Origin: Rhodococcus qingshengii
Lineage (GTDB): Bacteria > Actinomycetota > Actinomycetes > Mycobacteriales > Mycobacteriaceae
Assembly (NCBI RefSeq): GCF_021025955.1
Contig: NZ_JAJNCL010000003.1
Span: forward strand, 558,001-622,000
Direction of reading: 5' to 3'
DNA: 64,000 bases
The number at the start of each line of letters is the position of its first letter. Position 1 is the first letter of the stretch. Shown one piece after another: positions 16,601 through 26,021 of the stretch. The notes below the pieces were generated by a model. That model saw only the letters and a program-made list of their open reading frames with translations. It made no database searches and was not told the DNA's origin. The position numbers and the translations under genes were made by a program.

Positions 16601-17539
16601 ATGACCTCAGCACAGGCACTGCACACACTCACTGAAGGATCGGCACACGACGCCGTCCGGTTGACCGGACTGCGCAAGAGTTTCGGAACCGTCGACGCCG
16701 TCAAGGGCATCGACCTGAGCATCCGCCCCGGCGAGATCGTCGCGTTCCTCGGCCCGAACGGCGCAGGCAAGACGACAACCATCGACATGATCCTCGGACT
16801 GTCCCGACCGACGTCGGGCGACGTGAGCGTCTTCGGAATGTCACCCCGATCGGCGATCGCCCGCGGACTCGTGTCTGCAGTCATGCAGACCGGCGGGCTG
16901 CTCAAAGAACTGACGGTGGCCGAGACCGTGCAGCTGACCGCCAGCCTGTACGCCCAATCCCGTCCGGTCGACGAAGTGCTGGGGCGAGCCGGAATCCTCG
17001 ACATCTCCGATCGCCTGGTCAGCAAATGCTCAGGCGGACAACAACAGCGCCTGCGGTTTGCGATGGCGTTGCTGTCGAACCCCCAATTGCTCGTTCTCGA
17101 CGAGCCCACCACCGGCATGGACGTCGAAGGGCGTCGGGACTTTTGGTCCGCCATCCGCGCCGACGCAGATCACGGTCGCACTGTGCTTTTTGCGACGCAC
17201 TACCTCGAAGAGGCCGATGTCTACGCCGACCGCATCATCCTGGTCAGGCAAGGCACCGTTGTCGCAGACGGGACCACCGCCGAGGTCAAGGCGATGGCGT
17301 CCGGACGCACCCTGCGCGCGACTGTTCCAGGCATCACCGACGAACTCCTGCGAGCCATACCGAACTCCGACGCCGTCGAGGTGCGCGGTGAGTCACTGCT
17401 CGTGCACTCGGGTGACACCGATGCCGTTGCACGGTTCCTGTTGACCAATACCCAGGCTCGCGATCTCGAAATCGTCTCGCGTGGCCTCGAAGACGCATTC
17501 ATCGCACTCACGTCGAACAACTCCGAAGGACAGAAGTGA
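16601..17539 (+). CDS. ABC transporter ATP-binding protein (drug/lipid exporter type)
   Basis: A 312-residue ATPase. It has Walker A GPNGAGKTTT, the signature CSGGQQQRLRFAMAL, Walker B LLVLDEPTTGMD and the H-loop FATHYLEEAD, then a ~100-residue C-terminal domain as in daunorubicin-resistance type ATPases. It pairs with the ABC-2 permease encoded immediately downstream (TGATG overlap), so the pair should export a small molecule or lipid, energised by ATP. A histidine kinase and response regulator follow in the same operon and probably sense the exported compound or membrane state. Confidence 0.93.
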   Translation: MTSAQALHTLTEGSAHDAVRLTGLRKSFGTVDAVKGIDLSIRPGEIVAFLGPNGAGKTTTIDMILGLSRPTSGDVSVFGMSPRSAIARGLVSAVMQTGGLLKELTVAETVQLTASLYAQSRPVDEVLGRAGILDISDRLVSKCSGGQQQRLRFAMALLSNPQLLVLDEPTTGMDVEGRRDFWSAIRADADHGRTVLFATHYLEEADVYADRIILVRQGTVVADGTTAEVKAMASGRTLRATVPGITDELLRAIPNSDAVEVRGESLLVHSGDTDAVARFLLTNTQARDLEIVSRGLEDAFIALTSNNSEGQK

Positions 17540-18333
17540 TGACCACTGCAACCGAAGCGAACACCTACGGAGCCGAGCGAACCGTCGTACCTCTCGGCGG
17601 ATTCAACACGACGCTGTTGCGACTGGAATTTCGTCGCCTGACTCGCAATCGGCGCACGATGATCTTCACGCTCGTCATGCCGGTTGTCTTCTTCCTCGTC
17701 TTCGGGCTCGGTCAAGGCGACGACGATCACGGGATCGGGCATGGCAATGTCGCCGCGTACATCATGATCAGCATGGCCATGTACGGCGCGATGCTTGCAA
17801 CTACCAGTGGCGGAGCGATGGTCTCGATCGAGCGAGCGTCGGGATGGAGCCGTCAACTTCGGCTGACTCCCCTGACCCCGGTCGCCTACATCGCCGTCAA
17901 ACTGATCATGGCGATGCTGCTCGGTCTCGTCTCGATCCTTGTCGTCTACGTCGTCGGCGCGTTCACCTCGGCGCAGATGGACGGATCACTCTGGTTCACA
18001 ACGGCATTGATCGCCTGGTTGGGATCGTCGATCTTCGCGGCCTTCGGCCTGTTCATGGGGTATCTACTCCCCAGTGAGAACGTCATGCAGTTGCTCGGAC
18101 CGGGACTGGCTCTGCTCGCCTTCGGCGGCGGACTCTTCGTACCGCTCACCGACGGTTCCGTATGGGCGACCATCGCACAGTTCACCCCGATGTTCGGCAT
18201 CAACGCCCTCGCCCACGCACCGTTGACGGGCAATAGCATTCACTGGACCTGGATCGTCAATATCCTGGTGTGGTTCGCCATCTTCGCCGGCGGAGCGATC
18301 TGGCGGTTTCAACGAGATACGGAGCGTGTGTAG
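17539..18333 (+). CDS. ABC-2 type transporter permease
   Basis: A 264-residue membrane protein with about six hydrophobic segments (MIFTLVMPVVFFLVFGLG, AAYIMISMAMYGAMLATTSGG, VKLIMAMLLGLVSILVVYVVGAF and more), typical of ABC-2 exporters of the DesK/YvfS-associated kind. The ATG at 17539 overlaps the ATPase stop; a GTG three bases earlier is in frame and also possible. The ribosome binding site GAAGGA lies at 17525. The stop is directly followed by the TTG of the kinase gene. Confidence 0.9.
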   Translation: MTTATEANTYGAERTVVPLGGFNTTLLRLEFRRLTRNRRTMIFTLVMPVVFFLVFGLGQGDDDHGIGHGNVAAYIMISMAMYGAMLATTSGGAMVSIERASGWSRQLRLTPLTPVAYIAVKLIMAMLLGLVSILVVYVVGAFTSAQMDGSLWFTTALIAWLGSSIFAAFGLFMGYLLPSENVMQLLGPGLALLAFGGGLFVPLTDGSVWATIAQFTPMFGINALAHAPLTGNSIHWTWIVNILVWFAIFAGGAIWRFQRDTERV

Positions 18334-19458
18334 TTGTCGCAAACGACTGACCGAGAAGATTCCGTCGCGCTCCCGCGGCGGAATCGTTTCGGCGTTCTCT
18401 TCGCGGCGGTCTGGATGGTATTTCTCGGCGGGCCGCTGATCGAGGGATGGAATCTGCGCGACGAACTGCGCGGCTGGACAGGGATTCTCGCGACGACCAC
18501 CTTCGGTGCGCTCTACCTCTACACGTTCGCCACAACTCAGCAGCGGCGCCGAATGACCATGACTCGGCCGAAAATTCGCGAAGCTGCACTGGCTCTGGCC
18601 GCTCTGACCGCGTTGGCCGCCGTGATGATCGTCAGCGTCGGGCCGACGGGTTTGGCAGCCGCACCGTATCTCGCGGTGACAGCGGTGACGCTGCTGCCGA
18701 CCGTCGCGGGCGGCATTCTCGCCTTGGTGTTTGCAGCCTCCGTGGAGATAGTCAGCCTCTCATCCGGGTGGGGTAATTACTCCGGGCTCTCACTCGGAGT
18801 CTGCGCGGCCGCATTCGCGACCTGGGGAATCATGTCCCTGATCAGCCGCAACTTCGCCATGCTCCATGAACGCGAAGAGCAAGAGCAGCGAGCAATCATG
18901 GAGGAGCGAACGAGGATGGCGCGCGATCTGCACGACATACTCGGGCACTCGCTGACCGTCATCACGATCAAAGCCGAACTGGCCAACCGCCTACTGGACG
19001 TCGACATAGAACGTGCACGCAGCGAACTCGACGATCTCGAAAGACTCTCTCGAGACGCTCTTGCGGACGTGCGCTCGGCCGTCGAAGGATTTCGTGGAAT
19101 TTCACTTCCCGTCGAGATAGCCCGTGCGCGAGAGGCATTGCGTGCGGCAGGTATCGAAGACGAGGTGCCGAGCAGTACCGACATGGTCCCCACTCGCCTC
19201 CGAGAACTCTTCGCATGGACGATCCGTGAGGGCGTCACCAACGTGGTTCGGCACAGCGGGGCAACACACTGTCGGATCACGGTCGACGAAAGAAGCGCGT
19301 CTGTCGTCGACGACGGACGAGGGGCCGGGTCGACGTCTTCCGGCAACGGTCTGATCGGATTGCGTGAGCGGGCCGGCGCGTCGGGCGCACGAGTGATCAT
19401 CACTCATCCCGAACCGCAAGGGTTTGCACTTCAGGTCGTCGAACAGGAGAAAGTGTGA
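18334..19458 (+). CDS. sensor histidine kinase, NarL/DesK type
   Basis: A 374-residue kinase with about five hydrophobic segments in the N-terminal half, the dimerisation and phosphoacceptor box MARDLHDILGHSLTVITIKAELA (His near residue 199), and a HATPase domain (EGVTNVVRHSGATHCRITV, VVDDGRGAG, GLIGLRERAGASGA). This is the HisKA_3 class that phosphorylates NarL-type regulators. It starts with TTG directly after the permease stop and overlaps the response regulator start by four bases. As in DesK, the short loops suggest sensing within the membrane; the signal is unknown. Confidence 0.92.
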   Translation: MSQTTDREDSVALPRRNRFGVLFAAVWMVFLGGPLIEGWNLRDELRGWTGILATTTFGALYLYTFATTQQRRRMTMTRPKIREAALALAALTALAAVMIVSVGPTGLAAAPYLAVTAVTLLPTVAGGILALVFAASVEIVSLSSGWGNYSGLSLGVCAAAFATWGIMSLISRNFAMLHEREEQEQRAIMEERTRMARDLHDILGHSLTVITIKAELANRLLDVDIERARSELDDLERLSRDALADVRSAVEGFRGISLPVEIARAREALRAAGIEDEVPSSTDMVPTRLRELFAWTIREGVTNVVRHSGATHCRITVDERSASVVDDGRGAGSTSSGNGLIGLRERAGASGARVIITHPEPQGFALQVVEQEKV

Positions 19459-20084
19459 GCAACCAGGGCGATCGAGCAACCATACGGCTGCTCTTGGCGG
19501 ACGACCAGGCGCTCGTGCGAGGAGCTTTGGCCGCGCTACTCGATCTGGAATCCGACCTGTCCGTGGTGGCCGAGGTCGGACGCGGTGACGAGGTGGTGGC
19601 CGCCGTACTCGAGCACCGCCCGGACGTCGCGCTTCTCGACGTCGAGATGCCCGGCATGGACGGTATCGCCGCGACAGCGGCCCTTCGCGAAGCAGCACCC
19701 GAGACCCGGGTTCTGATCGTCACCACGTTCGGGCGCCCAGGCTTTCTCCGTAAAGCCCTGCACGCGGGGGCCGGCGGGTTCGTCGTCAAGGACACACCCG
19801 CCAGGCAGCTTGCCGACGCGGTCAGGCGTGTTCATGCCGGACTGCGCGTCGTCGATCCCACCCTTGCGGCTGACAGCCTCGTCAGCGGCGAATCGCCCCT
19901 GACGGAGCGTGAGACCCAAGTACTGCGCGCTGCTCACGACGGCGCACCCGTGGCGGCCATCGCAGGGGCGCTGTTCTTGTCCGCAGGGACAGTTCGAAAT
20001 CACCTGTCGTCCGCAATGGGTAAGACGGGTGCCACGACCCGCGCCGAAGCCGTGAGAATCGCCGAGTCGAACGGCTGGCTCTGA
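19455..20084 (+). CDS. NarL/DesR-type response regulator
   Basis: A 209-residue regulator. The receiver domain has the acidic pair in RLLLADDQALVRGAL, the phosphorylated Asp in DVALLDVEMPGMDG and the Lys in VKDTPARQL. The C-terminal LuxR-type helix-turn-helix is LTERETQVLRAAHDGAPVAAIAGALFLSAGTVRNHLSSAM. It starts with GTG inside the kinase gene end (GTGA overlap) and closes the four-gene exporter/two-component operon, which it probably regulates. A weak hairpin TGCCGG/CCGGCA follows the stop near 20092-20114. Confidence 0.93.
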   Translation: MSNQGDRATIRLLLADDQALVRGALAALLDLESDLSVVAEVGRGDEVVAAVLEHRPDVALLDVEMPGMDGIAATAALREAAPETRVLIVTTFGRPGFLRKALHAGAGGFVVKDTPARQLADAVRRVHAGLRVVDPTLAADSLVSGESPLTERETQVLRAAHDGAPVAAIAGALFLSAGTVRNHLSSAMGKTGATTRAEAVRIAESNGWL

Positions 20085-20304
20085 TCCGCGTATGCCGGAA
20101 TCCGCTTCGCCGGCAAATAGTCCGCCGTTCGATTCTTGATGACGATTTGTCCAGATCACTCAAAGTAGGGACCTTCTACCCTAGGGATTTTCCCTGCAAC
20201 GACCCCCTTCGTGAGAATCCAAAACAGCTAATCGTTCGATAACTGGCTATGATTCAGTTAATTGAATCGACGGAGCCTGTGCGTAACGAGGGAAGGGATG
20301 TCTC

Positions 20305-20742
20305 ATGTCGAACCAGTTCAACGATCGCTTGAACTCGCTGTTCGAGACTGCCGACTTTCACGTCACCAACGCGATGGTCGTTCGCGGCATGACCGAGTTC
20401 GGTTGCCGCATCTCGACGCCGTACCTGTCGCAACTACGCACCGGCGTCCGAACCAACCCGTCACCCGAAGTGGTCGCTGCCCTCGCACACTTCTTCAACG
20501 TCCATCCGGACTACTTCTACGCCCCGTCCGACCACACTCCACCGACCATTTCCGGTGGCGAAGCAGACCTCTCACTTCTCGAACAGTTGCACAACGTGCG
20601 CCTGCGAAACCTCACTGCTCGGGTCGTCGACCTCTCACCGTCTTCGCAGGATCTGCTTGTCGAAATGGCGGAGAATCTACGTTCGTCCGAGAATCTTCCG
20701 CGCGTACCACCGGACTCGAATTCCTACATGTCACGCGCGTAG
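20305..20742 (+). CDS. EspR-like helix-turn-helix DNA-binding protein
   Basis: A 145-residue XRE-type protein. The N-terminus FNDRLNSLFETADF, the recognition segment ISTPYLSQLRTGVRTNPSPEVVAALAHFFNVHPDYFY and the C-terminal helices resemble mycobacterial EspR, a nucleoid-associated regulator that acts as a dimer of dimers. The ATG at 20305 follows GAGGGAAGGG. About 220 bp upstream hold no gene but an AT-rich stretch around 20225-20270, including TTCAGTTAATTGAATC, a near-palindrome that could be an autoregulatory site. No ESX secretion genes are in this window, so an EspR role is by resemblance only. Confidence 0.8.
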   Translation: MSNQFNDRLNSLFETADFHVTNAMVVRGMTEFGCRISTPYLSQLRTGVRTNPSPEVVAALAHFFNVHPDYFYAPSDHTPPTISGGEADLSLLEQLHNVRLRNLTARVVDLSPSSQDLLVEMAENLRSSENLPRVPPDSNSYMSRA

Positions 20743-20804
20743 CGCCCTTCGCCGACTCTCCTTGACTGCGCAGGGAGGGTTGGCCTTATGCTGATCGATG
20801 CAGC

Positions 20805-21036
20805 TGGTTCGCCCGGCACGGTCATGAGGAGCCCCGAAGACCGTTCCCGGCGTCGAAGCCCCGTCAGCGCAAGCTGACGGAGTGAGAGGGAACCCGGTGA
20901 AAATCCGGGACTGTCCCGCAGCGGTAAGCAGGAACGACCGCCGTTTATGTGCACTGGGCATCCGCCTGGGAAGCGACGGCCAGTAGGTTCGATCCAACTC
21001 GATCGAGTGCCCGCGAGTCCGAAGACCTGCCGACTG
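20805..21036 (+). promoter_or_regulatory. cobalamin (vitamin B12) riboswitch of metE
   Basis: The untranslated leader has the core landmarks of a cobalamin riboswitch in order: GAGGGAACCCGGTGAAAATC (near 20892), the CCCGCAGCGGTAAGC segment (near 20928), GGGAAGCGACGGCCAGTAGG (near 20968) and the B12 box AGTCCGAAGACCTGCC (near 21017). It precedes the cobalamin-independent methionine synthase gene, a classic target that is shut off when B12 is available. The 5' boundary is approximate. Confidence 0.92.
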
Positions 21037-21037
21037 T

Positions 21038-21130
21038 GTCGGGCACGCCGTGCCCGACGGTCCACCGCCTCGTGGAATGGGCGTGTAGATCTCCATCGGA
21101 CCTCGTGTGTGGTTCGGGCAGTGCTGCCCG
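21038..21130 (+). terminator. expression-platform hairpins between the B12 riboswitch and metE
   Basis: Two perfect stems lie downstream of the B12 box: GTCGGGCAC/GTGCCCGAC (21038-21058, three-base loop) and CGGGCAG/CTGCCCG (21115-21130, two-base loop). Neither has a long T-run. They could be a Rho-independent terminator of the U-poor actinobacterial kind, or structures that lead to Rho or translational control. About 170 nt between the aptamer and the GTG start hold no ORF with a ribosome binding site. Confidence 0.5.
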
Positions 21131-21207
21131 CCGAAGCTCGGGGTCTCGTGAGGTATACCCGTCTGCCGGCAGTGGCCATCAGTGCATTGGCAATCTGGAG
21201 AAACTCC

Positions 21208-23472
21208 GTGACAACGACATTCACTTCGACCGTGCTGGGCTCACCGCGCATCGGTCCTCATCGAGAACTCAAGCGGGCAACCGAAAGCTACTGGGCGGGG
21301 CGCATCGACGCCGACGCCTTGCAGAGCGTCGCCCGTGACCTCCGTCGGCAGGGCTTGGCCGACCTCCGTGACCTGGGCCTCGACTCGATCCCGGTCAACA
21401 CCTTCTCCTTCTACGATCAAATGCTCGACACCGCAGTTCTTCTCGGAGCACTTCCCGATCGCGTCGCATCGGTCGCCGATCCGTTGGACCGCTACTTTGC
21501 AGCTGCCCGTGGGACGGACACCATCGCGCCGCTCGAAATGACGAAGTGGTTCGACACCAATTACCACTACCTGGTGCCGGAGATCTCGCCGTCCACCACG
21601 TTCGCACTCGACCCGTCCAAAGTCTTGTCCGAACTCGCAGAAGCACTTTCCGACGGCATTGCAGCCCGCCCGGTCGTCATCGGACCGGTCACCTTCCTGT
21701 TGCTTTCGAAGTCTGTCGGCACTGACGAGCCTCTGCTCTCGCGGCTCGACGAACTGCTCCCCCTCTACGCGGATCTACTCGGTCGGCTCGCGAAGGCCGG
21801 CGCGGAGTGGGTTCAGCTCGACGAACCGGCTCTCGTAGGTGATCGCACCGACGAGGAAATCGAAGCGGCACGCGCTGCGTACGAACAGCTTTCGGCACTG
21901 ACCGAGCGGCCGTCGATCCTGTTGGCGTCATACTTCGGCTCGCTGCGTGACGCGCTGCCCGCACTCGCGTCCACCGGTGTCGAAGGATTTGCCGTCGATC
22001 TGGTGGCCGGTCAGGACTCGATCGGCTCCGTCCCCGAACTCGCCCGCAAACTGGTCGTCGCCGGAGTGGTCGACGGACGAAACATCTGGCGGTCGGATCT
22101 GGATTCGGCACTGAGCACGTTGGGTGCTCTGTTGGGCAGCGTGGATACTCTTGCCGTCTCCACATCGTGCTCCCTGCTGCACGTTCCGTACACTCTCGAC
22201 GCAGAAGCCGATGTCGACAAGGCCCTGCGCTCGTGGCTCGCGTTCGGCACCGAGAAGGTCAAGGAAGTGGTCACTCTCGCAACCGCTCTCACGCAGGGAC
22301 GAGAGTCGGTGGAGGACGAGTTCGCGCTGGCACGAGCTGCCGCGTCGACCCGCAAGGACGATCGCAGACTCAATGACGCGAGCGTTCGAGGCCGGCTGGA
22401 CGCCGTTCTGAGCTCGGCGACCGGTCGCGCGCCCGCCGCCGAGCGCCGCGCTGCCCAGGACGAGTTGCTTTCTCTGCCACCGCTGCCCTCGACGACTATC
22501 GGCTCGTACCCACAAACGTCGAAGATCCGTATCGCTCGCGCGGCGCTGCGCAAGGGCGAGATCGACGAAGCCGAGTACGTCGACCGCATGCGCGCCGAGA
22601 TCGCCGAAGTTGTTGCACTCCAGGAAAAATTGGACCTCGACGTACTCGTTCACGGCGAACCGGAACGCAACGACATGGTGCAGTACTTCGCGGAGCAGTT
22701 GGACGGGTTCTTCGCCACCGCCAACGGATGGGTCCAGTCGTACGGCACCCGCTGCGTGCGTCCGCCGATTCTGTACGGCGACGTCTCACGTCCGAAGCCG
22801 ATGACCGTCGACTGGATCACGTACGCACAGTCGCTGACAGACAAGCCGGTCAAGGGCATGCTCACCGGGCCCGTCACCATTCTGGCCTGGTCGTTCGTCC
22901 GTGACGACCAACCCCTCGCCGACTCGGCAAATCAAGTCGCACTGGCCATTCGAGACGAGACCGTCGACCTGCAGGCCGCCGGAATCGGAATCATCCAGGT
23001 CGACGAACCGGCTCTGCGAGAACTACTCCCGCTGCGTGCCGAGGATCAGCGCGCCTACCTGGACTGGTCGGTCGGCGCCTTCCGATTGGCCACCTCCGGC
23101 GTCGCGGATTCCACCGCGATCCACACGCACCTGTGCTACTCCGAGTTCGGAGCGGTGATCGGCGCCATCGCCGGCCTCGACGCGGACGTCACGTCCATCG
23201 AGGCTGCCCGCTCACACATGGAGGTCCTCGACGATCTCAGTTCAGTCGGGTTCGACCTCGGCGTCGGCCCGGGTGTCTACGATATCCACTCGCCGCGTGT
23301 GCCGAGCGTCGACGAGATTGCCGAATCACTGCGAGAGGCACTCAAAGCTGTTCCGGTCGAGCGGTTGTGGGTCAACCCGGACTGCGGTTTGAAGACCCGC
23401 GGCCCGATCGAGGTCGAGGCATCGCTGCGCAACCTCGTCGAAGCCGCGAAGTTGGTACGAGCGGAGCTTTAG
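21208..23472 (+). CDS. metE: cobalamin-independent methionine synthase
   Basis: A 754-residue enzyme, the usual length, that transfers a methyl group from methyltetrahydropteroyl-triglutamate to homocysteine. The N-terminal barrel starts [26 protein letters not shown]; the C-terminal catalytic barrel has [54 protein letters not shown] (His and Cys zinc ligands) and [10 protein letters not shown] (last zinc Cys). The frame is open far upstream through the riboswitch, but the GTG at 21208, preceded by CTGGAG, gives the family N-terminus. Regulation by B12 riboswitch is expected. Confidence 0.96.
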   Translation: MTTTFTSTVLGSPRIGPHRELKRATESYWAGRIDADALQSVARDLRRQGLADLRDLGLDSIPVNTFSFYDQMLDTAVLLGALPDRVASVADPLDRYFAAARGTDTIAPLEMTKWFDTNYHYLVPEISPSTTFALDPSKVLSELAEALSDGIAARPVVIGPVTFLLLSKSVGTDEPLLSRLDELLPLYADLLGRLAKAGAEWVQLDEPALVGDRTDEEIEAARAAYEQLSALTERPSILLASYFGSLRDALPALASTGVEGFAVDLVAGQDSIGSVPELARKLVVAGVVDGRNIWRSDLDSALSTLGALLGSVDTLAVSTSCSLLHVPYTLDAEADVDKALRSWLAFGTEKVKEVVTLATALTQGRESVEDEFALARAAASTRKDDRRLNDASVRGRLDAVLSSATGRAPAAERRAAQDELLSLPPLPSTTIGSYPQTSKIRIARAALRKGEIDEAEYVDRMRAEIAEVVALQEKLDLDVLVHGEPERNDMVQYFAEQLDGFFATANGWVQSYGTRCVRPPILYGDVSRPKPMTVDWITYAQSLTDKPVKGMLTGPVTILAWSFVRDDQPLADSANQVALAIRDETVDLQAAGIGIIQVDEPALRELLPLRAEDQRAYLDWSVGAFRLATSGVADSTAIHTHLCYSEFGAVIGAIAGLDADVTSIEAARSHMEVLDDLSSVGFDLGVGPGVYDIHSPRVPSVDEIAESLREALKAVPVERLWVNPDCGLKTRGPIEVEASLRNLVEAAKLVRAEL

Positions 23473-23485
23473 GGGCGAAGCCCCT

Positions 23486-23525
23486 GTGCGCCTTTTTGGT
23501 AGTGGGCACTACCAAAAAGGCACAC
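23486..23525. terminator. bidirectional terminator hairpin (second copy of the 5.66-kb element)
   Basis: An 18-bp stem with one mismatch: GTGCGCCTTTTTGGTAGT (23486-23503), four-base loop, then 23508-23525. It differs from the element at 5655-5694 at only a few positions. It lies between the convergent metE and binding-protein genes and is preceded by a small GGGGC-GAA-GCCCC hairpin (23472-23484). Confidence 0.85.
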
Positions 23526-23530
23526 GGGGG

Positions 23531-25129
23531 TCAGCTCAACCACGTATTGCCGAAGAGCAGAATCCCGTCCGCACTCGGGGTCACTCCGTGGACGTTCTCG
23601 CGCCACGGGATGAAGACCTTTCCGGAGTTGACCACGGCCATCGGCGCCGTCTCGTTGACCACTGTCTGAATATCGTCGATGACGACTCGCCGCTCATCCT
23701 CGCCCGACGCTGTTTGCAGCTTGCCGAGCAGCTCGTCCATCCGAGCGTTCTTGTAGCCGAGGATGTTCGACGGCGATTCGCTGAAGAGGTTGCCGTACAT
23801 GCGCACGAACGGCGACTCTTCCAACACGTTGAACGCGAAGTAGGACACGTCGTAGTCATGCTTTGCGTATAGCATGGAGATCAGATCGTTGATGCTGGTT
23901 GCGTAGGTGATGTCGACGGTGAAACCCACTGCCTGCAAGAGGGACTGAAACGTCAGCGCGCTGCGCTGCGTCGCCGGATCGTTCATTCCGACGTATGTCA
24001 GTTTTCCGTCGTACCCGTCGGCCTTCGCCTCGTCCAGATACTTCTTCGCGGCCTCGGGATCGAAACCGTTTCCGGCCACCGAACCGTGCCACTGCGACCA
24101 CGACGCAAACATGTCGGTGCCGGGTTCGCCGAAGCCGCCCTGAACTCGCTCGTTGAACGTAGTCGGGTCCACCGCAGCGACAATCGCCTTACGTACGCGC
24201 TCGTCCTTCGCCGCCCGATCGTCGCGCTGATTGATTGCCAGAACTCCGGCCATGCTGGCCGAGTACACAAATCCGGGATCGCCGGCTTCGAAAGCCTCGT
24301 GAATGAAATCGGGAGACTTCAGATAGGCAACCTGAATTCCGTCGGTGTGCAATCCCTCGAGTTTGCTCTTCTCATTGACGATTGCGGGAAAGCGCAACTT
24401 CTCGAGGTACGGCGCCCCGTCCCAGTACGTCGGACGGGCAGCGAGCACCAATTCGTCCTGGGAGGCGAACTTCTCGACGGTGAACGGACCTGCCCCGATC
24501 GGGGTGAACGTGCCGGTAGCCATCGACGAGGGTGCCACGATCATGCCGGGACCGGTGGTGAACATGATCGGGAACTCGTCCCACGGCTGCGCCAATGTGA
24601 ACACGACTGTACTCAGGTCCGGTGAATTCGCCTCGCGCACAGCGGTCTTCCATACCAGGGCGTGAGTTCCCTTCTTCTGCAAATAGTGATCGATGCTCCA
24701 CAGGACTGCCGCACTGTCCACCGGAGTGCCATCGCTGAAGGTGACGCCGTCGCGCAATTTCAGTGTCCACACCGTGTTGTCGCCGTTAGCCGACAAGGAT
24801 TGCGCCAAGTGGGGAACATATTCGCCCGCCGCCGTATCGAAGCGCATCAGAAGGTCGTAGATGGCTGCCATTTCGCTACCACCGGTAGCGCCGCCGTCCT
24901 GACGGTCCGCCGGGTCGAGACTGCTGATCCCGTTGTACGTGGCAAACGACACGGTGCCGCCCGAGCGCGGCTCTCCCCCGTTGTTCTGGTCACCGACAAC
25001 TCCGACCGTCACGTCCGATGCATCCGTGGTCGTACCTTGGCTGCTACCCGCGCACCCCGTCACCACCAGTGTCGCCGACGCCAGGACAACCATCCAGATT
25101 CGAGCGCGAGCTCGGTACGAGCGCTTCAT
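23531..25129 (-). CDS. ABC transporter substrate-binding lipoprotein, peptide/nickel (SBP_bac_5) family
   Basis: A 532-residue exported protein with a lipoprotein signal peptide: basic MKRSYRARARIW, a hydrophobic stretch and lipobox LVVTGC with Cys26. The mature part follows the dipeptide/oligopeptide-binding pattern: VPHLAQSLSANGDNTVWTLKLRDGVTFSDGTPVDSAAV, VGAGPF-like GAGPFTVEKF, and the C-terminal segment ILGYKNARMDELL. It should capture peptides or similar ligands at the cell surface. No permease or ATPase gene is adjacent, so it must work with components encoded elsewhere. The upstream TetR gene reads the same way and may regulate it. Confidence 0.9.
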   Translation of the reverse strand: MKRSYRARARIWMVVLASATLVVTGCAGSSQGTTTDASDVTVGVVGDQNNGGEPRSGGTVSFATYNGISSLDPADRQDGGATGGSEMAAIYDLLMRFDTAAGEYVPHLAQSLSANGDNTVWTLKLRDGVTFSDGTPVDSAAVLWSIDHYLQKKGTHALVWKTAVREANSPDLSTVVFTLAQPWDEFPIMFTTGPGMIVAPSSMATGTFTPIGAGPFTVEKFASQDELVLAARPTYWDGAPYLEKLRFPAIVNEKSKLEGLHTDGIQVAYLKSPDFIHEAFEAGDPGFVYSASMAGVLAINQRDDRAAKDERVRKAIVAAVDPTTFNERVQGGFGEPGTDMFASWSQWHGSVAGNGFDPEAAKKYLDEAKADGYDGKLTYVGMNDPATQRSALTFQSLLQAVGFTVDITYATSINDLISMLYAKHDYDVSYFAFNVLEESPFVRMYGNLFSESPSNILGYKNARMDELLGKLQTASGEDERRVVIDDIQTVVNETAPMAVVNSGKVFIPWRENVHGVTPSADGILLFGNTWLS

Positions 25130-25302
25130 TGCGACTCACTTTCACAGTTCACGGATACGTCGATCCCTGGATCGGACACCCGACAGATTTGTAAGTGAAT
25201 TCTAGGTAAGGACTCATCCTTCGTCTTCGTTTTCACAAAGCTGAAGCGATAATTCGCATTCACGGCGGAAGAAACAAGAATTGAATTCTAGAGTGATGCC
25301 GT

Positions 25303-25917
25303 TCAGCGAAGTACCAGTCCGATGACGTCTTCGACGTTCCGCTGGGCCTCTGCGAATCCGATCCGGCCACTGGTCCACAGCGCAAGGGCCGTCAACATCG
25401 TGCCGCCTATTGCCACGGCCGCAACCCGCGCCGTCTCGGCCGGAACACCGTCCATCAATTCGAACAGCATTCTCCGATGTGCAGCCGCGCGCAGATCCAA
25501 CGACTCGATCACGAACTGATCCGAGGACGAATGGAGTTCGATCTCCAGCCGAGCGAAGTAGGGCCTACGCTCGAATGCCTTCATCTCGCGGCGATGAAGT
25601 GCCAGAACCCGCTCGTACACGTTGTTCTCTCCACCGTCTGCCCGCGACTTCTCAGGACGACGGGCCGATTCGAGACCGCTCCACGCCGTCATCGCCGCAG
25701 CAAGAAGTTGCTGTTTGGTCGGAAAGTAGCGATACAGCGTTCCGAGCGCGACGCCCGAACGCTCCGAGACGTCTTTCATCTGGATTCGATCCGACGGCAC
25801 CTCGGCCAGCATCTCGACCACCGCCGTGGTCAGTCGTCCTCTCCGCTCGAGTTGTCCCACCGACATGAGGTCGACGTCCAAGGGAAACTCGTCGCTGCGC
25901 ACAGTCACGCGCGTCAC
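25303..25917 (-). CDS. TetR-family transcriptional regulator
   Basis: A 204-residue regulator. The N-terminal helix-turn-helix is typical (RRGRLTTAVVEMLAEVPSDRIQMKDVSERSGVALGTLYRYFPTKQQLLAAAM), and the rest is a helical ligand domain similar to KstR-type lipid-responsive regulators. It is divergent from the MarR gene and followed, 173 bp on, by the orphan binding-protein gene on the same strand. Its ligand and targets are unknown. The start at 25917 gives about 20 residues before the first helix, and a nearer start such as the Met at residue 19 is possible. Confidence 0.88.
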   Translation of the reverse strand: MTRVTVRSDEFPLDVDLMSVGQLERRGRLTTAVVEMLAEVPSDRIQMKDVSERSGVALGTLYRYFPTKQQLLAAAMTAWSGLESARRPEKSRADGGENNVYERVLALHRREMKAFERRPYFARLEIELHSSSDQFVIESLDLRAAAHRRMLFELMDGVPAETARVAAVAIGGTMLTALALWTSGRIGFAEAQRNVEDVIGLVLR

Positions 25918-26021
25918 GATAGTTCAGAATCTTGGCCACAGTGCCGGGTAGCGTAGTTTCGTCAGAACCCCGAAATATAATACATGGATTGATCAACTCC
26001 AGATCGCGCTAGAGTTAGTCC

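Noticed and set aside
20947-21207. N-terminal extension of metE
   Set aside because: It would be translated through the B12 riboswitch; the GTG at 21208 with CTGGAG upstream fits the family.
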